Source of the DNA: Botryococcus braunii
Lineage: Eukaryota; Chlorophyta; Trebouxiophyceae
Assembly (NCBI GenBank): GCA_002005505.1
Contig: KV908432.1
Span: forward strand, 222,501 to 235,000
Length of the DNA stretch: 12,500 nucleotides
Direction of reading: 5' to 3'
Positions 6,667-12,500 of this stretch are shown piece by piece. The notes beneath the pieces are model-generated. The model was not told where the DNA came from, made no database searches, and worked only from the letters and a program-made list of their open reading frames with translations. How positions within the stretch are numbered: the stretch's first letter is position 1; each line of letters opens with the position of its first letter. The position numbers and the translations under genes are program-made.

Positions 6667-9600
6667 AATCCATTTCAGCCAAAGTCTTCCAGTGCGAACA
6701 CAGCAGGAGAAAGGCAGGTAAAAAATGATGCAGGAACCACAATCAGACATACAAAAATAGGGATTCCAAAGCAGTTACTTAATTCTATTGCAATGAGTCC
6801 TGACCACAATTAACCATAATTTTTTCAAGACATGTGTCCTGTATCGATTTCACTCATGCAAATCTTTTAGAATCAGAATTTGCGTGCATGAAGTTCAAGC
6901 TAATGTGGGTCTGCGACTTCAGGTGCTACGAGGCAAAACTTGCTATGTCTCCTGCCATGACCAGTGTCATCAGGACAACCTCATGGAGGTTGCAAGGGAT
7001 GGCGTTAATAAGATTTGCAAAGTGACCAGTCCATGACGTTTCACTCAAAACGTCGGAGACAAAAAAGGCCGTACCTCATGCTGATGTGCCTCACTTCTTG
7101 AAGGAACTACTCCTTTTTCACGCAATTCCATGAGTGAAGATTTCAGAAAACATGGCGAACCCTCAGTGGGGCCGCAGAACACCAGCGCAGCAGGTACCAG
7201 GCCAGCTCGAAACAGCGTTACAGACCAGTCTTTTATTACCTGCAACCCGGACATCCACGGCATGCCAAAGTCAGATACGCCTTGTGTGCTGTCGATCCTT
7301 ACCCCACCCCTCCATATCTGTTCCTATGCAACAGCAAGGGTTGAAAACAACTGAGCTCCGTATATCAAACCGAACATGTGCATGTGTGTGGTGCGCTTGG
7401 GCGCCAGCCCCCTGTCATCCCTCCGCCCCTCTCTCCCTCCCTGTCTGCCTCCCTCCCTCTCTGTCTTGGCCCCCTGGTCCACCCCCGTACCACACGCACC
7501 CACCAAAGGTTGGTCAGACGTTTTGTTCTAGTTTATGTGCAGTAACCTGTAAAAGCTAGTTGCTTGTATCCTATCATTAACGTTGTATTCCAGAGAGGAT
7601 CCTAGGGTATATATCCAACTTCTCCTGGTGTTCCAAACACCCATGTACAGCAACAACTGCGATGTTCATCCCAGGTTCCAGACTCTCAGTCTGTATGATG
7701 TATAGTTGCTATCCAACAGGAAATCATACACGGGCTTAAACAAGCAGGTACCGAGGATAATATCATCCAGGGTTGCCTTGAAATCACAACAGGCTAAGTA
7801 CAAATACAAGGAAATCATTCACCAAACCGTGGGTCAGTATGCGGAGGGCGCACGTAGGCGTCAAGCACAGTGTCGCAATCAAAGAATGGGAGGCACAGAC
7901 ATTAGTCCGGCACCCCATGTGCAGCATGGGGTGGGGGTTGGGGGGGGGGGGTTCTCAAATCTTAGGGTCAGCAATGTAAGCTCGCACAATCCAGATTTTG
8001 GGTCAAGATACACGCCAGAGTGCTGAAGGCCTTGGTTGCCAGCCTAACTTGATGGCTAGGGCACCATAAGTGCAACTCCAAGTGCTCCATAAGTGCTACT
8101 CCAAGTGCACTCCGAACAGTTTCTGCAACATTTAGATTCTGGTGCTGAGATGAGCAGGAGCCAAGCCTACTCAAGAGGAGAAGCGAACTAGGAAGGGTGA
8201 AGAACCTGCTTTGGTGGTGCAGTGTACAGATACCAATTTTGGACATCTTTTCTTACACAGCTGGCAACAAAGTTCCGCACTGCCTCCAGTGTCTCTGTTG
8301 CTTTGAACTCTGCCTGCACAACGCAATGATACCCTCAGCACGCCGGTGCATCACTCCAAGACAGGGCTTCAGGAATACTCAGATCAGTGGCAGATACAGC
8401 TCCATGCTGAACAAAGGTCAGGACTGTCCCAGTTCGACCCCTAATGTGACCATCTGGTGAGTTTTACTGCGCCTCGAGCTGCCAAATCGGAGTTAGAAGT
8501 GAAGAAGGTTTTAAATGTACTCCTACAAAACTCGCGACAATGGCAAGAAGGCCTGTCAGCCCGACAAAGGTATGTCCCTGCCCAAGGAACATGCGACTCC
8601 AGCGATTTTATGTTGCATATGGCCCCTCAAGATAATATGTCACATATCGATATGTCGTCAGCGCACCTGGACAATGGTGCCATCTGGAAAAGCAATCCTC
8701 AGAGTGACAGGACCCAGGCGTGCAGCCCTCTCAGCTTCTTCAGCTTCCCTCAACTTGGAGGTTCGCAAACCCTGCATCCCCAAGCCAGCCCCATGTCTAG
8801 CCCAGTCACTGACACCTTGTTTAGTTCATCAGGGAATGTTCAAGGCTCACTATGTTCGAAGGATTGCATAGGCGTGCTTACTCATCTGTTAAGCCCTTGA
8901 GAACGCCCCAAACGCATATTCCCTTTCCGTGGCTGACCTCGAATGTATTCTACTTGCCAGCAAAGCTCTACTGACAACATGCAACTTCTTTAATGCTACC
9001 TCAAGGCCTAAGAGCACTATCTCAATTAATGACTTTATGTTCAACTCAATTGAGCCAGACCTGGACCCCGCTGCATGCAAAGTATCAAGCAGGGAGCCTC
9101 TACACTACCTGGGTAAAATACACATCCCTTTTCCAAAAATGAAAGCAATTAACCTTCAGAAGAACTGATAACACTTCCTACAGTTGTATTTTTGCCAGCA
9201 TTTGGTCCAAAGAAAACAACCAGCCGCAGATAATTCTGACACTGTCGAACCAGGAAAAACGATTAATTGTTAAAAATGCAAATAATGCAAAGACCATCTG
9301 GCCACACAAATGCGCCAAGAAGAAAACTCAAAAGAATTTGCAATGCAATAGATCTATGCAACAGAGATTAAACCACGAGATTATACTGAACTGCAATAAG
9401 GCATGGTCCTTCTCAAAATACCCGGCTACAAAAAAAAAAAAAAAAATCTGTGCAACAGATATTAATCAGAAGATTTGTGGAACTACAATAGATTGTTGTT
9501 CTTCGCACTGCAACAAGACTTCAGTAGCTAGTGGAACTCGATCAATATCGTGAGGTCTCTGCTGTCAAGTACCTTTTCTCCAGCTTGCCGTTGTCGGGAA

Positions 9601-12114
9601 TAACCAGCCATGACTCTGTGGTAGTCCTCGGCAGTAAACTCGTAGAAGTCAGCCCCCACATCTTCTTCCATTGGCCTGCACCCAGTGTCTGAATCTCTCG
9701 GCCTTGGAAGATGAAAGGTACCTTAGCGTTCCTGTAGACGCTGACTTCACTTTATTATTTTTTCTGTATCTCCTGGGGAAAGACGAAGAATGCTGGGGTG
9801 AGTCTCACAGGGAAATGGAGGTATTGCAAAGCAAGAAATGTGGAAGTCAAGGCAATGACACATCCCGACCTTGAACAGACTTTATCTGAGAAATAAACCA
9901 TTATTCCCCACTTGTAGTATTATGAACCAAGCAATTCATGACGCTAAACAATGCAAGGTGAAACAAGTCTGCAAACGAGTGTTGAACACGGTTTTATATG
10001 CATAGGCAGACAATACAACTTTACAACACAGTGACACGATAGCATGATGTGCGAGCCTGCATAGTATATGGCAAGAGACATTGTGTTGTGAAAGCTCAGT
10101 ACAAGGAGAAGCACCCCCGAAACAAATATGACAGCACCATATGAGGGAATTTATGTAAATCCATCACGAAAAGTTTCCAGATTCAACTTTGGTGCAGCCC
10201 TAGACTATTCCCAGTCCGATTCAAGGGATTGGCTTCCTCAGCAAACGCAACACTAGTGGGCACAGGACTTTAATCCTGTTGGAGAGCAGAACATGATTTG
10301 CACAACCTGTAATAATCCTAGAGGATTCCCCATTTCAACCAAAGCTACAATGGCACCAGACCCACATTATGCGTCAGCAGAATCCAATGTTACGAAAAGT
10401 AGGTGAACTCAACCTTAGCTTGCAATTCAACCTACACAGACAGTTGAAGAACAGACTTTCCCATTGCAGACACTTTACCTGGCAGACGTCTCAGATGCAG
10501 CAGCAGCCTCTCGAGTGAAAACATAGATAGGCCGATCTATGTCGGCCAGTTGACTTCCAGAGCCCCTTTCTGTAGGAGGGTTTGAATCTTGTTCTGGTAC
10601 CGGAGTTAGCAAGGTATCTGCATTAGGTTTCTCTCTAACTCCTTCAGCTGATGCAAGGCCTTCATCTTGTGCTGCCAATGTTTGGGAGTCAGCTGCGTCT
10701 TGGCTGCCAGATGCTTCCAAAAAAAGGCTTGCAGGAGTCGCATCTGCCATTCGGGCTGGAGCTGCAGCAGAAAGTGCCGGAGGTTGAGCTGGAGGTACAG
10801 ACATCAACGAAGTTGAGGGCGGATGTGTGACCCCGGATGTGAGGGTTTTGCTTGCTGGTGATGAGCCTGAGCTGCTCCGCACTCCAAGTACTGGCTCCTG
10901 GCCTGCACATGCGCTAGGCGCACCTGAAGCATATGATGCAAATCCAGACAGAAAGCATTATGAACAAAGTGCAAACACAGTTCAGTGTTTGCCAAGTTGT
11001 GTTGTTTTCTGCACGCCTCCTGACTCCTAAAAATGAATATGATGTACATCCTGGCTGATGTTAGTAAGTCGGCTCGCCCTTCAGAAAAAAGGTCTCTACA
11101 GAAGCTTTATTGCGACGATTTCTCACAGTTCAAGGGCTCTCATTCCAGCGTCTCACATGCCAAATACAGCAACCAGAGATTACAAGAAGACAAGGCCTTG
11201 ATTTGGAAAAATTCGAATCTAACGATCCGTGGCTTCAGTGTTGAGCGACACAGCCTATTGAACCAGAGCAAGCATCAGCGAGCATCTCCAGGTATCAAGA
11301 CGTCTTACAGGACGTTGGAGCTTGCATCATTTCCCCAAGATCGCATCGGTATGGGCACCAGGAATTACTTCCCTCCCACAACGCGTGTGGGCCACAAATG
11401 TTGACCAGATGACGCTGTGCCGCACCTGTGATTAGCATTAGTTGAGCCCCACTCGGGATGTTTGCATATCGAATTGGTTCATCCAAGGGTAAGGCCATTT
11501 GTCCCAGCATGAGCTTGCAGTCAGCTGGTTCTGCCGGTGGCTTCAGCTGTGCACAAGCCTGGTCCAAAATCGCTCTGACAAGCTGCATTGGACCAGCTTT
11601 AACAGAAACGCGCTTCCCTGCTTAAACCCGTACAACAGTGTAACCCGGAGATTACTCCCAAATCCACTTGGATCCTACTTTAACATTCAACATGAAGTTG
11701 AAATCCATGGTATAATTCATTTTAATTACAAATCTCCAAAATTATCAGACACCGAAACCGGGCAATGTTGGCACTGTGATTAGCATAAACGATCTTGGGT
11801 AACCATCATCGGCCCTTTGCAAAGAAATCCTCCATCGCCATGAACTCCTTTACCCTCCTTCATAAATATATTTATGACTTGCAATCAAACCAACCAGCGA
11901 AACTAAAAGCTCCCACCCTGTCTCTCCCTCTTCAATGCCGGAAAGCAGCTGACGCAGACGTAACACAAATATTAGACAAAAGAACGCTCCAGCACACTAG
12001 ACCTGCTAGAATATAAAATGGAATTAACTATGAACTTTAGAAAGCGGGCTCAAATTAACGTTAGTAAGTCCCGGCCAGCGGCATACCATTAGCGTTCACA
12101 GTATAAGTAGACAT
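6122..12114 (-). CDS. PUX1: UBX-domain protein of the PUX1 / TUG (ASPL) family, complete
   Basis: Eight exons with matching phases give 428 residues. In Arabidopsis PUX1 binds the CDC48/p97 AAA ATPase and breaks its hexamer apart. The human relative TUG/ASPL does the same and tethers GLUT4 vesicles. Residues 1-74 form a ubiquitin-like domain of TUG type (ANGKRVSVKAGP, IRYANIPSGAQLMLI). Residues 75-200 are an Ala/Ser/Pro-rich linker. At 203-209 is DRPIYVF, at 240-245 DFYEFT, at 266-279 GLRTSKLREAEEAE. The UBX fold is about 280-360 (VTLRIAFPDG, TLEAVRNFV, WYLYTAPPKQ, TLFRAGLVPAALVF). The C-terminus KNVPKWMKL is the family's conserved tail. TAPPK replaces the usual FPR turn, as in PUX1 and TUG. 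Arabidopsis PUX1 (about 250 residues) lacks the N-terminal ubiquitin-like part, so this is a longer, TUG-like form. The start has A at -3. Confidence 0.92.
6550..6667 (+). repeat. C-run plus (CA)n microsatellite
   Basis: Fifteen C (6550-6564) are followed by CA repeats broken by CACACG and CGCC, then about 35 uninterrupted AC units (6591-6660). It lies in the last intron of the PUX1-like gene (6236-7074). Open frames here are artefacts. Confidence 0.97.
7075..7239 (-). CDS. PUX1: PUX1-like exon 7: last UBX strands and tail
   Basis: A 165-nt, phase 0 exon with acceptor GGTTGCAG|GTA and donor CATGAG|GTACGG. It codes VIKDWSVTLFRAGLVPAALV then FCGPTEG, matching the T-L-F/Y-x-A-x-(F/L)-x-P-A-A-L-V end of the fold. 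FLKSSLMELRE then resembles PYLNEEILSLKD in PUX1. Confidence 0.92.
7911..7951 (+). repeat. 9-bp hairpin followed by G tracts
   Basis: CACCCCATG and CATGGGGTG are exact arms around TGCAG (7911-7933). G runs of 4, 5 and about 12 overlap the right arm. It lies in PUX1-like intron 6. Confidence 0.8.
8064..8109 (+). repeat. 23-bp tandem duplication
   Basis: Two adjacent 23-base copies, beginning CCATAAGTGCAACTCC at 8064 and CCATAAGTGCTACTCC at 8087, differ at two sites. It lies in PUX1-like intron 6. Confidence 0.9.
8206..8313 (-). CDS. PUX1: PUX1-like exon 6: UBX helix and TAPPK turn
   Basis: A 108-nt, phase 0 exon with acceptor TTGTGCAG|GCA and donor AAGCAG|GTTCTT. It codes AEFKATETLEAVRNFVASC then VRKDVQNWYLYTAPPKQ. 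W-Y-L-Y-T-A-P-P-K-Q matches P-F-Y-L-Y-T-T-P-P-K-K of PUX1, where TPP replaces the FPR p97-contact turn of ordinary UBX domains. An internal GTAAGA at 8256 is a better-looking donor and lies in phase 0. Confidence 0.92.
8667..8771 (-). CDS. PUX1: PUX1-like exon 5: pre-UBX helix and first UBX strand
   Basis: A 105-nt, phase 0 exon with acceptor GGATGCAG|GGT and donor GTCCAG|GTGCGC. It codes GLRTSKLREAEEAERAARLG then PVTLRIAFPDGTIVQ. Both halves match PUX1 (SLKTRKIREAEEA, VIRVRFPDNHTLE) and TUG. The helix before the UBX fold is the part known to help break up p97 hexamers. Confidence 0.93.
9430..9446 (+). repeat. A17 homopolymer
   Basis: Seventeen A in PUX1-like intron 4 (8772-9572), poly-T in the transcript. 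It is too far from the acceptor at 8772 to be its pyrimidine tract. No target-site duplication was seen. Confidence 0.9.
9573..9702 (-). CDS. PUX1: PUX1-like exon 4: DFYEFT region
   Basis: A 130-nt exon with pyrimidine-rich acceptor TTCCAAG|G and donor GAAAAG|GTACTT in phase 0. It reads MEEDVGADFYEFTAEDYHRV and then MAGYSRQRQAGEK. D-F-Y-E-F-T-x-x-D-(F/Y) is a hallmark of PUX1 (DDFYEFTPADF). TUG has the related E-F-F-E-L-T. Confidence 0.92.
9703..10478 (-). other. PUX1: PUX1-like intron 3
   Basis: A 776-base intron with a GTAAAG donor and pyrimidine-rich acceptor. Nothing else was recognised on either strand. Confidence 0.75.
10479..10923 (-). CDS. PUX1: PUX1-like exon 3: low-complexity linker and DRPIYVF motif
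   Basis: A 445-nt exon coding an Ala/Ser/Pro/Thr-rich, probably disordered linker, then ADIDRPIYVFTREAAAAS, like the D-R-x-(I/V)-x-V-F element of PUX1 and TUG. The donor is GCCAG|GTAAAG in phase 2. Two acceptors fit the phase: CTTCAG|GTG (chosen, 10923) and GTGCAG|GCC, which is eight codons shorter. Confidence 0.85.
11426..11617 (-). CDS. PUX1: PUX1-like exon 2: TUG-type ubiquitin-like domain
   Basis: A 192-nt exon with acceptor TTTAAGCAG|GG and donor ATCACAG|GTGCGG in phase 1. It codes KRVSVKAGPMQLVRAILDQA and then CAQLKPPAEPADCKLMLGQM. It ends PIRYANIPSGAQLMLIT. The pattern V-x-V-x-P...L...L-x-x-AC, then hydrophobic strands and Y/F-A-N-(I/L)-P, is that of the TUG UBL1 domain. Confidence 0.9.
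12087..12114 (-). CDS. PUX1: PUX1-like exon 1: start codon and first strand
   Basis: It codes MSTYTVNAN plus one base. The donor is AATG|GTATGC in phase 1, and the split codon is completed as Gly by exon 2. Joined, it gives MSTYTVNANGKRVSVKAGP, aligning with the first two strands of the TUG ubiquitin-like domain. The context CAAACATGTC is good for initiation. Confidence 0.75.
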
Positions 12115-12500
12115 GTTTGCCTTAGTTCACTTCAGCAGCTTACTCTTTTTAATGCTTCAAGCCTCGCCTCTACTGCTCATCGTGTACCTGCAGAATATGG
12201 TTTGCAGGAGCAACACATCATAAGGAACCGTCTTCCTAAAAAATGGAAGTCGATACTGTGCTGTACAGTACGACCCAACTAGATCAGATAAAGACGGATG
12301 CATCATGCATTGGAAAGGGCTTACCTTAAGACTCTTGGGGGAAGAGTTACTCATCACTCGGCCATCTTTCCAGTCTATATCCTTATAGCAAGTACAAATA
12401 GCAGTCGTTGTACCAAACTTCAGATAAGCAGTGGTTGGCTAATTTGGATAGTAAAGGTAGGATATTCATGCTGGTACTAAAAATATGATTGAGCAAACTT
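12115..12500 (-). promoter_or_regulatory. 5' UTR and probable promoter side of the PUX1-like gene
   Basis: This stretch is upstream of the start codon. No clear TATA box or known element stands out. A minus-strand ATG at 12357 opens MMSNSSPKSLK before a good donor, GTAAGC, so an upstream exon or uORF is conceivable. The ubiquitin-like domain is already complete without it. Confidence 0.35.

Larger units (their letters stand above)
7240..8205 (-). other. PUX1: PUX1-like intron 6, with several simple repeats
   Basis: The longest intron of the gene at 966 bases. It contains a pyrimidine-rich stretch (about 7415-7475, purine-rich in the transcript), a hairpin with a G run (7911-7951) and a 23-bp tandem duplication (8064-8109). 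No further exon is needed, because exons 6 and 7 join in frame through a continuous UBX domain. Confidence 0.8.

Noticed and set aside
6482..6750. Open frames coding Thr-His or Cys-Val runs
   Set aside because: Pure translation of the CA/GT microsatellite.
7968..8246. Minus-strand open frame of 92 codons
   Set aside because: It overlaps UBX exon 6 in another frame and covers a tandem duplication in the intron.
9430..9446. A17 as the tail of a retrotransposed copy
   Set aside because: No target-site duplication and no recognisable processed gene before it. A simple homopolymer is enough.
12325..12357. First exon MMSNSSPKSLK with a good GTAAGC donor
   Set aside because: Phase 0 end does not join exon 2 (needs phase 1), and exon 1 at 12087-12114 completes the domain with the right phase.
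1..12500. CRISPR array, phage, toxin-antitoxin or other bacterial defence system
   Set aside because: Genes are split by GT/AG introns and the repeats are microsatellites or minisatellites without a spacer pattern.

Overview
The window looks like nuclear DNA of a green-lineage eukaryote, probably a green or streptophyte alga; the species cannot be fixed. It holds two intron-rich, protein-coding genes, both on the minus strand. All 12 intron boundaries assigned with confidence are GT/AG and keep the reading frame. The introns run from about 250 to 970 bases and carry microsatellites and minisatellites. There is no operon layout and no recognisable bacterial gene, tRNA, rRNA or CRISPR array. 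One gene encodes a bacterial-type ribosome-assembly GTPase of the kind plants import into organelles. The other is an orthologue of the plant CDC48-binding protein PUX1.

Right part (12114 down to 6122): a complete eight-exon gene for a PUX1/TUG (ASPL)-type UBX protein. Joining 12087-12114, 11426-11617, 10479-10923, 9573-9702, 8667-8771, 8206-8313, 7075-7239 and 6122-6235 on the minus strand gives 1287 nt, 428 residues plus stop. Residues 1-74 form a TUG-type ubiquitin-like domain. A low-complexity Ala/Ser/Pro linker follows, then the DFYEFT region, a UBX domain with TAPPK in place of the usual FPR turn, and the family C-terminus KNVPKWMKL.

Left part (4667 down to the left edge): the 5' two thirds of a gene for the circularly permuted GTPase RsgA (YjeQ). 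The exons are 4416-4667, 4101-4159, 3516-3655, 2973-3040, 2199-2354 and about 1257-1403. They supply an Arg-rich presequence, the OB fold, G4 (NKAD), G5 (SAST) and G1 (GPSGVGKS). Straight after G1 the frame stays open through a GC-rich stretch of four 17-residue repeats (51 bp each, 1014-1217). A second GC-rich open block lies at about 351-817. Together these may be a large insert between G1 and switch I. The G2, G3 and zinc-binding parts are not found and must lie beyond the left edge.

Between the genes (4668-6121) there is about 1.45 kb holding the RsgA promoter side and the PUX1 3' end, plus a basic plus-strand open frame of unknown meaning. The two proteins are not known to work together. 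RsgA acts in organellar 30S assembly, while PUX1 acts on the CDC48/p97 segregase in cytosol and nucleus. They appear to be simply head-to-tail neighbours. No new multi-gene system is evident. The most unusual items are the in-frame repeat insert in RsgA and the full TUG-like architecture of the PUX1 homologue.
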